A stretch of DNA of 64,000 nucleotides, taken from assembly GCF_023715585.1 (NCBI RefSeq), contig NZ_JAMBOK010000003.1:186001-250000 (forward strand). The letters are read 5' to 3'. The first letter of the stretch is position 1, and the number at the start of each line of letters is the position of its first letter. The translations under genes and the position numbers were made by a program. This DNA is from Sporosarcina luteola (GTDB lineage: Bacteria; Bacillota; Bacilli; Bacillales_A; Planococcaceae). Shown here in pieces: positions 40,720 through 49,965 of the stretch. The notes under the pieces were generated by a model. The model did not search any database. It was not told the origin of the DNA and saw only the letters and a program-made list of their open reading frames with translations.

Positions 40720-42126
40720 ATGGGAGAGACAGCAGCGGTGAAACCGTTTCATGAGTATGCGCAGGAATATGTCGAGAAGCATTTGATTCCGGGGGCGATA
40801 ATCGGCGTTGATTCAGACGGTGAGAGGATGTATGAGCTGGAGCTTGGCTATCGGAATGTCGCGCAGAAGCTGCCGGTGACGGGAGATACGGTATTCGGGA
40901 TTGCTTCGATGACGAAGTCATTTACGAGTGCGGGCGTTATGAAGCTGCAGGAGCTTGGGAAGTTGTCGGTGCATGACCGGATTGTCGACTACCTTCCGGA
41001 ATTGAAGAAGCCGGGGACACAAGTCGAGCGGATCACGCTCCATCATCTAATGACGCATACGGCGGGCTATCCGCCGCTTGCAACGCATGTGTATGCACGG
41101 AAAAACAGCATCGAACAGGATCCATCGGCGAAGGATTATGGACTCGACCTGTTGAATAATCCGGGTCCGCATATCGAGACGTATGACGAAATGCTTGCGT
41201 TCATGGCGACGGATGACTTTGAATGGCTCGGAGAACCGGGGCAGTTTTACAGTTATTCGAATGATTCATATGGGCTGCTTGGCGTCATCATCGGCAGGGT
41301 GAGCGGGCAGCCTTATGAGGAATTCATTGAGGAAAACATTTTGAAGCCTGCGGGAATGAAAAACAGCTTTTTCGACATGCGGCTGTTGGAAGAAAAGGAA
41401 GACGTCACAACCCTTTACATGAAAGCGAAGGACGGCACTCACGTGTATGAAGCGCCGCTTTGGTGGGATGCGCCGTCGATGCGGTCGGTCGGTTATTTGA
41501 AGTCGACGGCAAATGACATCCTCCGTTATTTGGAGATGTATTGGAATGGAGGCGTCGTCGGTGGGACGCAGATCCTATCAAAAGAAAGCGTCGGGCAGAT
41601 GATCCATCCGCATGTCGAATACGAGCCAGGGAGATGCTACGGCTATGGACTGCGGATCGTCCCTGATTATTTCGGTTCCACATTGATCAGCCATGGCGGC
41701 GGCTTGAAAGGTGTTTCCTCTTATATGTGTGCAATTATTGAAAAGAAGAAGGCGGGCGTGATTTTGACGAACGTTTCGGACGTGGATGCAGGCGGTCTGT
41801 TGATGAGTACGATGAATGTCACGGAAGGCCGGAAGCTGGATGCTTCCCCTTCAACGCATCAAGTCTTGGAAATCGATGCGGAGGAACTGCGGAAATTCGT
41901 AGGTTCATTTATCTCGAATGAAGGGATGAATGTGAAGGTGTCGCTAAATAAAGGGAAGCTCACGATCGAGTCAAATGAAGTGTCCCGGAAGTTGAAATAC
42001 ATCGGGAGAAACTTTTTTATCGATGAAGATGAAAAGGAAGGCATCCTGCAATTCATTGAGAACCGTAGCGGGGAAATTGAGCGGATCGTCTATGGCGGAA
42101 GGCATATTATGAAGGAAAACGTTTAA
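40720..42126 (+). CDS. Serine hydrolase, beta-lactamase/PBP4* family
   Basis: A 468-aa enzyme of the class C beta-lactamase-like family. The catalytic tetrad motifs are SMTK (Ser63, Lys66), YSN (179-181) and a late HGGG near residue 325. There is a C-terminal beta-barrel-like domain (FVGSFISNEGMNVKVSLNKG). Unlike true beta-lactamases it lacks any signal peptide and so should be cytoplasmic; esterase or peptidase activity is likelier than resistance. A site AAGGGGGG precedes the ATG. Lies alone after the 20-bp array. Confidence 0.9.
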   Translation: MGETAAVKPFHEYAQEYVEKHLIPGAIIGVDSDGERMYELELGYRNVAQKLPVTGDTVFGIASMTKSFTSAGVMKLQELGKLSVHDRIVDYLPELKKPGTQVERITLHHLMTHTAGYPPLATHVYARKNSIEQDPSAKDYGLDLLNNPGPHIETYDEMLAFMATDDFEWLGEPGQFYSYSNDSYGLLGVIIGRVSGQPYEEFIEENILKPAGMKNSFFDMRLLEEKEDVTTLYMKAKDGTHVYEAPLWWDAPSMRSVGYLKSTANDILRYLEMYWNGGVVGGTQILSKESVGQMIHPHVEYEPGRCYGYGLRIVPDYFGSTLISHGGGLKGVSSYMCAIIEKKKAGVILTNVSDVDAGGLLMSTMNVTEGRKLDASPSTHQVLEIDAEELRKFVGSFISNEGMNVKVSLNKGKLTIESNEVSRKLKYIGRNFFIDEDEKEGILQFIENRSGEIERIVYGGRHIMKENV

Positions 42127-42134
42127 CTGCCAGC

Positions 42135-42168
42135 AAGTCTTTCACTGTCAGGTGGGAGGCTTTTTTTA
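42135..42168 (+). terminator. Terminator after the serine hydrolase gene
   Basis: AAGTCTT pairs (with two G-T pairs) with GAGGCTT, then seven Ts. Confidence 0.6.
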
Positions 42169-42268
42169 TTCCTATAAAGCGAAGAGGGGCCATCTGGGGG
42201 AATGTCATGGGCAGGGATTGTTTACATACATAGAATAACAGCATCAGGAATTTTGGAGGTGTGGAAGA

Positions 42269-42385
42269 ATGTCGAATGAAGTCGGTGGCAATGTAGGGTA
42301 TGGGAACGGATTTACGTTGATTGTCGTATTGTTTATTCTGCTGATTATTGTTGGAGCAGCATACCTAGGTGAAGGTTACTGTTAA
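42269..42385 (+). CDS. YjcZ-family sporulation peptide
   Basis: A 38-aa hydrophobic peptide: [20 protein letters not shown] then [32 protein letters not shown] lies just before the ATG. The Gly/Tyr-rich front followed by [15 protein letters not shown] is the signature of the YjcZ-type spore proteins found in many copies in Bacillales. It should sit in a membrane as a single-span peptide and is probably made in sporulation. A hairpin terminator follows at about 42436. Confidence 0.88.
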   Translation: MSNEVGGNVGYGNGFTLIVVLFILLIIVGAAYLGEGYC

Positions 42386-42435
42386 GAATAAATTATTAGT
42401 AAATAAATTAACGGAAAATGCATGAAAGTCAAAAA

Positions 42436-42471
42436 GTGGAGAAGGCGCAGCCGCGTCCTCTCTATTTTTTT
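42436..42471 (+). terminator. Terminator after the YjcZ peptide gene
   Basis: Imperfect GC stem around GGCGCAGCCGCG, flanked by GGAGA and TCTCT, then seven Ts. Confidence 0.6.
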
Positions 42472-42711
42472 ATGTGCTAATTTTGTCAATCCTCATTCGG
42501 GGAAATCTATGTTATTATAGGCAAGTTGGGAAAAAACATATAACATTTTCATTCTTATCCGACTAATTCGGCGTTTTTGGCGATGATTTGTTTTGTATAT
42601 AAACACTGGAATTGTCGAATAACTAAAGTGATTCCCGGCTTGGGAAGAGATAAGGAAATTGCATTGTTTGCTCCACACATAAGTCATGCATCCAGAGAGG
42701 GGGAAACCGCT

Positions 42712-43893
42712 TTGAAATTCCTGATATTCATTGCGGCGTTACTTGTTATCTTTTTCCTTGCGTTCATCGTAAGCAATGGTAAAAGGAAGATTAAATATAA
42801 ATCGATTGTCACAATGATCGGTTTGCAGCTCATATTGGCTTTCGCACTATTGAACACCGAAGTCGGCCTCATCCTCATCAAGGGAGTGGCAAATGCTTTT
42901 GATAAGCTTTTAGCATACGCGGCGGAAGGCATCAACTTTGTTTTCGGCGGACTTGCTAATGAAGGCTCTTTTCCTTTTTTCCTGAATGTTTTATTGCCAA
43001 TCGTATTTGTTTCCGTACTTATCGGGATTGCCCAGTATATTCGACTGCTTCCCATCATCATCCGTTTTCTCGGATTAGTATTGAGCAAAGTCAATGGCCT
43101 TGGGAAATTGGAGTCGTTCAATGCAGTCGCTTCGGCGATTTTCGGACAATCAGAGGTGTTCATTTCCATTAAAAAACAGTTGCCTCATATTCCGAAGCAT
43201 CGGATGTATACGTTGTGTACGTCAGCTATGTCGACTGTATCCGCATCAATCCTAGGGGCATACATGACGATGATTGAACCGAAGTATGTCATTACGGCAC
43301 TCGTGTTGAATCTGTTTGGCGGGTTCATCATCGCCAATATCATCAATCCGTACGAAGTGACGGAGGAAGAGGATATTATTGAGATCAAGGATGAAAGAAA
43401 ACAGTCCTTCTTTGAGATGTTAGGCGAGTATATTATGGACGGGTTTAAAGTGGCGGTAATCGTCGGCGCAATGTTGATCGGTTTTGTCGCTTTGATAGGC
43501 ATGATTAACAGTATTTTCGAAGCGGCAGTCGGCGTTACTTTCCAGACTGCGTTAGGATATGTATTTGCACCATTTGCATTCATCGTCGGTATTCCGGCAT
43601 CTGAAGTGGTACAAGCCGGCACGATCATGGCGACGAAATTGCTGACGAACGAATTCGTAGCAATGATGGACTTGGCTAAAATTACATCATCTCTATCGGA
43701 CAAGTCGATCGGCATCATTTCCGTCTTCCTTGTGTCCTTCGCGAACTTCTCTTCCATCGGTATCATTTCGGGAGCCGTGAAAGGTTTGAATGAAGAGCAA
43801 GGGAATACAGTTGCTAAATTTGGTTTAAAATTGCTTTACGGGGCGACGTTGGTCAGTTTGTTGACAGCGGCGGTCACTGGAATCATGTTATAA
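42712..43893 (+). CDS. nupC: Nucleoside transporter NupC
   Basis: A 393-aa concentrative nucleoside transporter, the length of B. subtilis NupC. About ten membrane segments; recognisable blocks are the substrate-site region VASAIFGQSEVFISIKKQL and the late FANFSSIGIISGAVKGL. It imports (pyrimidine) nucleosides with a cation. The TTG at 42712 is chosen because AGAGAGGGGG lies about nine bases upstream and the resulting N-terminus (MKFLIFIAALLVIFFLAFIV) begins with the first membrane helix; the longer frame from 42577 has no site. The 240 bases between the YjcZ terminator and this start hold no purine riboswitch that I can see. Confidence 0.92.
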   Translation: MKFLIFIAALLVIFFLAFIVSNGKRKIKYKSIVTMIGLQLILAFALLNTEVGLILIKGVANAFDKLLAYAAEGINFVFGGLANEGSFPFFLNVLLPIVFVSVLIGIAQYIRLLPIIIRFLGLVLSKVNGLGKLESFNAVASAIFGQSEVFISIKKQLPHIPKHRMYTLCTSAMSTVSASILGAYMTMIEPKYVITALVLNLFGGFIIANIINPYEVTEEEDIIEIKDERKQSFFEMLGEYIMDGFKVAVIVGAMLIGFVALIGMINSIFEAAVGVTFQTALGYVFAPFAFIVGIPASEVVQAGTIMATKLLTNEFVAMMDLAKITSSLSDKSIGIISVFLVSFANFSSIGIISGAVKGLNEEQGNTVAKFGLKLLYGATLVSLLTAAVTGIML

Positions 43894-43922
43894 AAGAGTC
43901 CCCATGGAGGGGCTCTTTTTTT
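43894..43922 (+). terminator. Terminator after nupC
   Basis: AAGAG-T-CCCC pairs with GGGG-C-TCTT (short loop ATGGA), then a T-run. Confidence 0.85.
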
Positions 43923-44014
43923 CGTATCAATTCCCTTTAATGGAAGTAGCTGTGCCGAAGGGGTATCATGGAATGGAAGAATAATACCGATTTACTACAC
44001 TTGGAGTGAGACAA

Positions 44015-45031
44015 TTGATAAATGATAGAGCGAAGAAATTCAACGGCATCCCGCTGTCCATCCTTGATCTTGCGATGATTAATGAAGGGAGCGATGCCGG
44101 TCAGTCTTTCAGGCACAGCGTCGATCTTGCTCAGCATGCTGAAAAGTGGGGATATAACCGCTTCTGGCTTGCTGAACATCATAATATGCCGGGCGTCGCA
44201 AGTTCGGCTACGTCTGTCATTATCGGTCACGTGGCGGGTGCGACGGAGACGATCCGTGTCGGAGCGGGAGGCGTCATGCTGCCGAACCATGCGCCGCTCG
44301 TCATCGCAGAGCAGTTCGGCACGCTCGATGCATTGTATCCTGGCAGAATCGATCTCGGTTTAGGACGCGCTCCCGGCAGCGACCAGGCAACGGCTTATGC
44401 GCTGCGACGGACGTTGCAGAGCAGCGGCAACGATTTCCCCGAGCAGCTGGACGAGTTGCGTTCGTATTTCAAACACGATCCTGCCGCCCGTGTCCGTGCA
44501 ATTCCCGGGGAAGGGCAGGATGTACCGATCTGGCTCCTCGGATCAAGCGATTTCAGCGCGCGGCTAGCTGCGGAACTTGGTCTTCCTTTTTCCTTCGCAA
44601 GCCATTTTGCACCGACTTATATGATGCATGCGCTTAACCTGTACCATCGAAATTTCAAGCCTTCGAAAGATCTGCAAAAACCGTACACAATGCTCGGCAT
44701 AAACATCATCGCTGCGGATACCGATGAAAGGGCGAAGTGGCTAGCAACTTCTCACCAGCAGATGTTCCTGAATATCCGGAGGGGGATTACGACGGAATTC
44801 AAGCCGCCGATCGATGATGTCGACGCTGTCTGGAACGACTTAGAAAAGGCGGCCGTCGCGGAGCTATTGGAATGGCCATCGACGATTGTAGGCAGCCCTG
44901 ACACAGTCAAACGAAAATTGGAAGCATTCATGGAAATGACGAAAGCGGACGAATGCATTATCAGCTCAGGCATCTTCAACCATGAAGACCGTCTCCGCTC
45001 GTATGAAATTGTCGCTGAACTGATGGAATGA
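44015..45031 (+). CDS. Luciferase-like monooxygenase (LLM class)
   Basis: A 338-aa FMN-dependent (beta/alpha)8 oxidoreductase. Blocks: [20 protein letters not shown] near the start, [20 protein letters not shown] in the second strand, [23 protein letters not shown] and [20 protein letters not shown]. This is the alkanal monooxygenase-like subgroup common in Bacillales (YvbT/YwcH type). GGAG lies eight bases before the TTG at 44015, so this is preferred to the GTG at 44006. Substrate unknown. A bidirectional terminator follows. Confidence 0.88.
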   Translation: MINDRAKKFNGIPLSILDLAMINEGSDAGQSFRHSVDLAQHAEKWGYNRFWLAEHHNMPGVASSATSVIIGHVAGATETIRVGAGGVMLPNHAPLVIAEQFGTLDALYPGRIDLGLGRAPGSDQATAYALRRTLQSSGNDFPEQLDELRSYFKHDPAARVRAIPGEGQDVPIWLLGSSDFSARLAAELGLPFSFASHFAPTYMMHALNLYHRNFKPSKDLQKPYTMLGINIIAADTDERAKWLATSHQQMFLNIRRGITTEFKPPIDDVDAVWNDLEKAAVAELLEWPSTIVGSPDTVKRKLEAFMEMTKADECIISSGIFNHEDRLRSYEIVAELME

Positions 45032-45054
45032 CCAGCTCTCTTTATGAATAAAAT

Positions 45055-45092
45055 AGCCAAGCATCGGATTTGAACCCGATGCTTGGCTTTTC
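45055..45092. terminator. Bidirectional terminator
   Basis: AGCCAAGCATCGG pairs with CCGATGCTTGGCT over a short loop, then TTTTCTC on the plus strand and ATTTTATTC on the minus strand. Confidence 0.88.
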
Positions 45093-46313
45093 TCATCTAT
45101 TCCTTCTTCTCTCATGCTGATCAATTAATTTTGTCCCAACGAGGTCGCCCGTGACGTTCACAGCGGTCGCTCCCATACCGATCAACGCGTCAATTGCAGT
45201 CAGCAACGCCACCGCCTCCATCGGCAAGCCGAGTTGTACGAACACGGTCGCAATCATGACGATACCTGCGCCCGGAACGCCAGCTGTCCCGATCGAAGCG
45301 AGCGTCCCGATCAATACGACCATCACCATATCGGCAATGGTGAGCGGTGTGCCGGCGACGTTGGCTGCGAATACAGCAGATACGGCGATGCGGATCGCGG
45401 CACCATCCATATTGACGGTCGCGCCGAGCGGCAGGCTGAAGCCGTATAAGCTTTTTGGAACCCCCATTTTTTTCGCCGCATCCAATGTAAGGGGCAATGT
45501 GCCCGTGCTGCTTTGCGTGACAAATGCGGTGATCATCGGTGTGCGTGCATATTTGAAGAATGGTCCAGGTTTGATTCCGAACAGAAGCATTAGGATGACA
45601 TAGAGCACGATATGTACGAGCAGCGCAATGTAAAAGACGCCGATCATTCCACCTAATGACACAAGGGTATCGATGCCTTGGCTCCCGACCGTAGTTGCAA
45701 TGATCGCGAAAATTCCGATCGGCACGTATTGCAGGATCGCTTTCAAAATAAGAAGGGATGCTTCATTCAACGCTGTAATCGTCGTCAGTAATGAATCGCC
45801 CAACCCGCCGTGTTTTGCAGAGGAGCGCATGGCGGAAATCGCAATGCCGAAAGTCAGCGCGGTGAAAATGATCCCGAGCAGATTCATTTCCGTAAAAGCA
45901 GTGACGATATTGGACGGCACGATGTTGAGCAGTACTTGGACGATGCCTGGATTGTCCGGAACGTCGAACGATTCATTGCCGGTGAGATGCATTCCCCTCC
46001 CTGGCTGCAAAATGCCCGCGACGAACAGGCCGACGACGATGGCAAGCGCCGAAGTGACTGTGTAGTAGATGAAAACCTTGCTGCCCATGCGCCCTAGGTT
46101 GGCGATGTTCGTCTGATTCACCCCGACGATCAGTGTGAATAAAATGAGGGGGATGATCAGAAAGGTGAGAAGACGGAGAAGGAGGTCGCCAAGCGGTGCC
46201 AAGACGGCGGCTTGTTCACCCAATACGAAACCTGCAACAACCCCGATAACTAAGGCAACCGATATTTTTAAAATTAATGAAGCGTGAAAATATGCCTTGA
46301 CTATACTTTTCAT
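45093..46313 (-). CDS. Dicarboxylate/amino acid:cation symporter (DAACS)
   Basis: A 406-aa sodium- or proton-coupled carrier of the GltT/DctA/SstT family with eight membrane helices and two re-entrant hairpins. Substrate- and Na-site motifs: TQSSTGTLPLTLDAAKKMGV (hairpin 1), LPLGATVNMDGAAIRIAVSA (TM7) and GTAGVPGAGIVMIATVF (hairpin 2). The TM8 stretch AIDALIGMGATAVNVTGDLV lacks the Arg that binds the acidic side chain in glutamate carriers at its usual place, so a neutral amino acid or cystine (TcyP-like) is also possible. The ATG at 46313 follows AAAGGAGGCGGC. A TTGACA-like -35 lies on the minus strand near 46390. Confidence 0.9.
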   Translation of the reverse strand: MKSIVKAYFHASLILKISVALVIGVVAGFVLGEQAAVLAPLGDLLLRLLTFLIIPLILFTLIVGVNQTNIANLGRMGSKVFIYYTVTSALAIVVGLFVAGILQPGRGMHLTGNESFDVPDNPGIVQVLLNIVPSNIVTAFTEMNLLGIIFTALTFGIAISAMRSSAKHGGLGDSLLTTITALNEASLLILKAILQYVPIGIFAIIATTVGSQGIDTLVSLGGMIGVFYIALLVHIVLYVILMLLFGIKPGPFFKYARTPMITAFVTQSSTGTLPLTLDAAKKMGVPKSLYGFSLPLGATVNMDGAAIRIAVSAVFAANVAGTPLTIADMVMVVLIGTLASIGTAGVPGAGIVMIATVFVQLGLPMEAVALLTAIDALIGMGATAVNVTGDLVGTKLIDQHERRRNR

Positions 46314-46459
46314 CACGCCGCCTCCTTTTCAGAACCGCAACTAGTGAAGGAATTCTGAATTCAACGTTAATACAGTTGTGGCCGGCGTGTCAAAATACAT
46401 GCTTCTGAAAAGGGAAGTAGCGCCAGTATGGCGAATAAGTAGGAAAGGAGGGATGGACG

Positions 46460-46828
46460 ATGGTGCAGTTGCAAGAACAAGTGGATACTGCTGAACGGAA
46501 GGAATTTGTCGAGACACCCGTCAAAACATTGTTCCAAAAGTTCGCGGATAATAAGGACGTCTCGCTTGTATTCGGAGATCCAGTCGAAGTCGGCTTGACC
46601 AAAGTGATTCCTGTCGCGAAGCTGCAATACGGTTTTGGAGGAGGAGGCGACAACGCAGGCAATAACGGAGGCGGTGGAGGCTTTCGAATCAACCCCGTAG
46701 GTGTCTATGAAATCACACCAGAACGAGTTACATTCAAACCGACACGCAGCGGCAGGCAAATCATCGGTTTGGTGTTGCTATCAGGTCTGTTTTTCTTCTT
46801 GGGAAAGAAATCAAGTAAAAAACGGTAA
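46460..46828 (+). CDS. GerW-family (YtfJ-like) spore protein
   Basis: A 122-aa protein with the GerW pattern: TPVKTLFQKFADNKDVSLVF GDPVEVGLTKVIPVAKLQYG FG, a Gly/Asn-rich loop (GGGGDNAGNNGGGGGF), RINPVGVYEITPERVTFKP and a final hydrophobic segment IIGLVLLSGLFFFLGKKSSK. B. subtilis GerW (YtfJ) is needed for full spore germination. The C-terminal membrane anchor is an addition relative to my memory of YtfJ, where the end is soluble. AAAGGAGGG precedes the ATG. A terminator follows at 46898. Confidence 0.85.
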   Translation: MVQLQEQVDTAERKEFVETPVKTLFQKFADNKDVSLVFGDPVEVGLTKVIPVAKLQYGFGGGGDNAGNNGGGGGFRINPVGVYEITPERVTFKPTRSGRQIIGLVLLSGLFFFLGKKSSKKR

Positions 46829-46897
46829 ATGAAAAGGACTCCCAGTATGCATAACAGGTTCGGTACATGGGAAGAAAACGATAAAAGCATAGCAAAT

Positions 46898-46938
46898 GGG
46901 GACGCAATTCACACTTGAATTGATGTCCCCATTTTTAT
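46898..46938 (+). terminator. Terminator after the GerW-family gene
   Basis: GGGGAC-G-CAATTC pairs with GAATTG-AT-GTCCCC, then ATTTTTATT. Confidence 0.8.
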
Positions 46939-46996
46939 TGCTATACCGATGTTTAAGACGATTATCAATTAAAAAAAGCAATACAATTGGTAAACC

Positions 46997-47036
46997 AATT
47001 AACAGAGGCACATAAATTTTTGTGCCTCTGTTAATT
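46997..47036. repeat. Perfect 16-bp inverted repeat
   Basis: AATTAACAGAGGCACA and TGTGCCTCTGTTAATT flank the eight-base loop TAAATTTT. No T-tract follows. ATTGGTAAACCAAT, a second short palindrome, is immediately upstream. It lies in the gene-free stretch 46829-47602. Confidence 0.75.
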
Positions 47037-47179
47037 GTACTGCTAATAAGATTGTTAATTGGGGGGTGGAAAAATGTTCTGGAAATAACTGAAAAAAATA
47101 AAGGGAGTATAAGATTTTGTGCTAAAATAGAGTTGCGAGAAAACGGACTATTCGGCAAACGGTCAGATTGCTGCATACA

Positions 47180-47303
47180 AACTGTTGCTTTCCGTTCCGG
47201 CGCACGCTTTCCGCGGGCACGGCCTCAGCCGCTTCCTTCGCTGCGCTCCGTCCAGGGTCTTCGGCTCGTGCTGTTCCCGCAGGAGTCGGCGCCTACACTT
47301 CAA
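47180..47303. repeat. Bacillales-type GC-rich intergenic repeat, copy 1
   Basis: CTGTTGCTTTCCGTTCCGGC, GCACGCTTTCCGCGGGCACG and TCCCGCAGGAGTCGGCGCC mark a widespread GC-rich repeat found in many copies in Bacillus and relatives. The frame running through it (47022-47459) is not a gene. The flanks are AT-rich; nothing else is recognised in 46829-47602 apart from hairpins. Confidence 0.75.
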
Positions 47304-47602
47304 GCATTGGAGCGTATTATGTATAAAGTGTCTATTTATCAATCGGGCCATATTGGAGAAGAAGAGAAGGAGGAATTTATAATATTATCAAGAATAGGTC
47401 ATAGAGTCTGGGAGTCTGTATCTATTCAAAAAGTTAATACACGTTCATCTAACCAATGATTTAGAGGATGTGGTTTAGATTTGAAACTGAAATACTTGTT
47501 GTAGAAAAAAACTATGAAATAAAAAATCGTAGTCTATACTAACGGACGCTATTACGGCATGGTGGTGTTCAATCATCAGGCTAGATTAATGAAATATGAG
47601 GT

Positions 47603-48100
47603 ATGGAAAAAATCATGAAAAATTCGATTGTGAGTTGGGGTTTAGTTGCAATTTTAGGTATATCAATTTTGTTATTATGGGCTTACTCCTACGAGTTGAA
47701 AAATAAAGTAATCCAACTTGATGACCGTAATAATTTAGCTTATTTTTCTGGGATCAGTAATGAGATAGCTCGTTATGAACAAATATTGGCATATGAAAAA
47801 TCAAATATATCAGATGAAACGGATGGCTTAGAAAAATTTAAGAAAATTAATATTAATTCTATTACTGCTGGGGCATTGTTCCCGATGGATTTCAACGATG
47901 ATACCGTTATAGAGATGAATCGATTTACAGATGAAATAAATTTATCAATATCTCTTTTTCAGAAAGCTTTAACAGCTGAAGAAAAACAAAAATATGCAAG
48001 AGAACTTGAAAGTTCTTTACTTAAGTACAAAGAAAGGTTTTATCAGCTTGCAGAGAAAAGGGGATATTGCTCTGACGATAAAGCCAATTTTTGTCCTTAA
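47603..48100 (+). CDS. Membrane-anchored protein of unknown function
   Basis: A 165-aa protein with one N-terminal membrane anchor (SWGLVAILGISILLLWAYSY) and a helical, charged outer or inner domain (NEIARYEQILAYEKSNISDE; TAEEKQKYARELESSLLKYK) ending in a Cys-containing tail (GYCSDDKANFCP). I do not recognise it. Base composition is clearly more A+T rich than its neighbours and the region around it has repeats, which suggests later acquisition. The start is unsure: ATG 47603 or 47615, neither with a good site. Confidence 0.55.
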   Translation: MEKIMKNSIVSWGLVAILGISILLLWAYSYELKNKVIQLDDRNNLAYFSGISNEIARYEQILAYEKSNISDETDGLEKFKKININSITAGALFPMDFNDDTVIEMNRFTDEINLSISLFQKALTAEEKQKYARELESSLLKYKERFYQLAEKRGYCSDDKANFCP

Positions 48101-48114
48101 TAGAGTTCATAAAA

Positions 48115-48152
48115 CAAGAAATGCTTTTCAATCATTGGTCGCATTTCTTGAA
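48115..48152 (+). terminator. Terminator after the membrane-anchored protein gene
   Basis: CAAGAAATGC pairs with GCATTTCTTG over a 16-base loop; T-content downstream is low. Confidence 0.6.
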
Positions 48153-48210
48153 TAAAGAACTGCGCCTTATGTTCTGTAATCTAGCCATAGAAAGGGAAAG
48201 GTGAGTGTCA

Positions 48211-49506
48211 ATGAATCGCTATATGAAAGTCTTTAAAGAAATTGTTGATATCGTACACCATGACTACGCAGGTTATGATGAAAAACGAGGCTGGGATGAC
48301 CCTGCCCATTATCTTGGAGAAATTCAGAGATTGATAGCCGGCCGCCAAATCACACCGCAAGTTTTTACGGATCTCGTCAGCGAATATCTCATGGCTTTTC
48401 AAGATCGGCATATGTATTTCAATCTGAAAGGGTCGGATGACATAAAGGCGAGCACTCGCGGTTTCCGGACAAGGAGATTTGAGGATGCGCTCTATGTAGT
48501 GGAGACTTGCGAGGAAAACAGGTTTCCGATCGGCTCCAAGATCGTTTCGATAGATCACCAGGAAATCGAAACGATCATTACTTCGGATCGAAGCTTCTTG
48601 CGGGAGACAAGTGCAGAACGTGAGGATTGGACACATCTACTCAATAAATCATCATCCATTGAAATAGAGGATGAGAACGGAGAACTGTTAAGGTTCGATT
48701 TGAAAGATTACGAACCCGCCTCCAAAAAGTTAGCACCCTCGATGGAGGAAGTTGATGAGGAGACGTTGCGGATCACTTTACCAAGCTCCGTCAACGTTGA
48801 TGGGACTATGGACTTTGTGAAGAACCATGAAGGGAAGCTGAAGGCATGTACAAATCTGATCATCGACGTACGAAACAATCATGGAGGAAACGGAAAATCT
48901 TTCTCGAACTTATTGCCGTATATTTTTCCACCACATGAACACCCGAGCACGGACGGTGAGTTGAAGGAGTTCAATTATACCGATCGAAACTCGGAGCTGT
49001 TCATTCAGCTCTGCCAGCAGCATAGGAAAGACATAACTGATGAAGAGACACTGAAATTCTTTGACTCAATTGAAGAGGAATGTGAAAAATATCGTGGTCA
49101 AGGTTTTGTTACAATGGACTTTTCGGATGAATTGGAGACGGAAGCCTTAAAGTTTAAAGGTACTGATTCCCCTAAGAATGTGATCGTGATGACGGATGTC
49201 TATTGCGCAAGTGCCGCCGAATACTTTGTGGAAATCTGCATGGAGTCATCCAAAACCACCGTAATAGGACGCGCCACAATGGGCGTCAATGACTACAGCG
49301 ATTTGCTCATCAAAGAATGGGATGGCATGTACGCACTCTACTACCCAATGTCTCGCCGTATCCATAAGACGTCGAACGACCCGTTGCACGGAAAAGGGAT
49401 CCGACCTGATCATTATATCCCTTGGACCCCTAAGCATATAGATGAAGATTTAGATCTTATGTTTGCGATGGACATGTTACGAGAAAGCAAGACTGCGGAA
49501 GCATGA
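48211..49506 (+). CDS. S41-family peptidase-like protein
   Basis: A 431-aa protein with the ClpP/crotonase-like core of tail-specific proteases. After a helical N-terminal domain and a PDZ-like strand region (EENRFPIGSKIVSIDHQEIE) comes TNLIIDVRNNHGGNGKSFSN LLPY, the S41 oxyanion region, and VIVMTDVYCASAAEYFVEIC with the probable nucleophile Ser334. The next block reads VIGRATMGVNDYSDLLI, where CtpA-type members usually have a catalytic Lys; this one has no Lys there, as in the Tricorn-like S41B branch. No signal peptide. The start at 48211 fits AAAGG nine bases upstream. Confidence 0.85.
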   Translation: MNRYMKVFKEIVDIVHHDYAGYDEKRGWDDPAHYLGEIQRLIAGRQITPQVFTDLVSEYLMAFQDRHMYFNLKGSDDIKASTRGFRTRRFEDALYVVETCEENRFPIGSKIVSIDHQEIETIITSDRSFLRETSAEREDWTHLLNKSSSIEIEDENGELLRFDLKDYEPASKKLAPSMEEVDEETLRITLPSSVNVDGTMDFVKNHEGKLKACTNLIIDVRNNHGGNGKSFSNLLPYIFPPHEHPSTDGELKEFNYTDRNSELFIQLCQQHRKDITDEETLKFFDSIEEECEKYRGQGFVTMDFSDELETEALKFKGTDSPKNVIVMTDVYCASAAEYFVEICMESSKTTVIGRATMGVNDYSDLLIKEWDGMYALYYPMSRRIHKTSNDPLHGKGIRPDHYIPWTPKHIDEDLDLMFAMDMLRESKTAEA

Positions 49507-49591
49507 TTTGCGGGCGTTTCTGAGGGAATTGGGCGCGGTTGCTGGAGAAGGGCTGCGCTCCAAAGGGGCCAGATGATCGGAGTGGGGAAAC

Positions 49592-49813
49592 ATGATAATA
49601 CTTAGAATTATTTTAGCGATCACGGTAATCACGTTATCGTGTTATGGTTTTATAACTGGGGATGTCGGAACAATTGTGCCTTATATGTTGCTGTCATGCG
49701 GACTGTTGTTTATTGTGATGGGAATTACTGAATTTAAAAAACGGAAAGCAGATGCTTTTTACTATTTTATTCTATCGGCATTTGTTTTATATATTGCGAT
49801 TTATATCCTGTAA
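49592..49813 (+). CDS. DUF3953 (YczI-like) small membrane protein
   Basis: A 73-aa protein with three short membrane segments (LRIILAITVITLSCYGFITG; VPYMLLSCGLLFIVMGITEF; FYYFILSAFVLYIAIYIL) separated by KKRK. Pattern and length are those of DUF3953/YczI. GGAGTGGGG precedes the ATG. Function unknown; alone in its transcript as far as can be seen. Confidence 0.75.
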   Translation: MIILRIILAITVITLSCYGFITGDVGTIVPYMLLSCGLLFIVMGITEFKKRKADAFYYFILSAFVLYIAIYIL

Positions 49814-49965
49814 AGCAAGCGGGTGCGTTTGCTTTATAAGTGATCGCGCCTTTATCGCAATCAGGCCAGATTGTTGAACATTATAATTTATTTCAATTGT
49901 GAAATATGCGAGAGAGGAACGAATTTCTATGTCGATACCTCTGGTTACAGGGGAGGGGAAAAGTA

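Noticed and set aside
40720..42126. Antibiotic-resistance beta-lactamase
   Set aside because: Fold and SxxK/YxN motifs fit, but there is no signal peptide and the closest pattern is that of esterase/PBP4*-like cytoplasmic proteins.
42480..42711. Purine or other riboswitch before nupC
   Set aside because: No conserved aptamer core (no TATGG or CTACC blocks) and no terminator overlapping the start.
47022..47459. 145-codon plus-strand frame
   Set aside because: It runs through the GC-rich Bacillales repeat; composition changes abruptly inside and no ribosome site or family motif is present.
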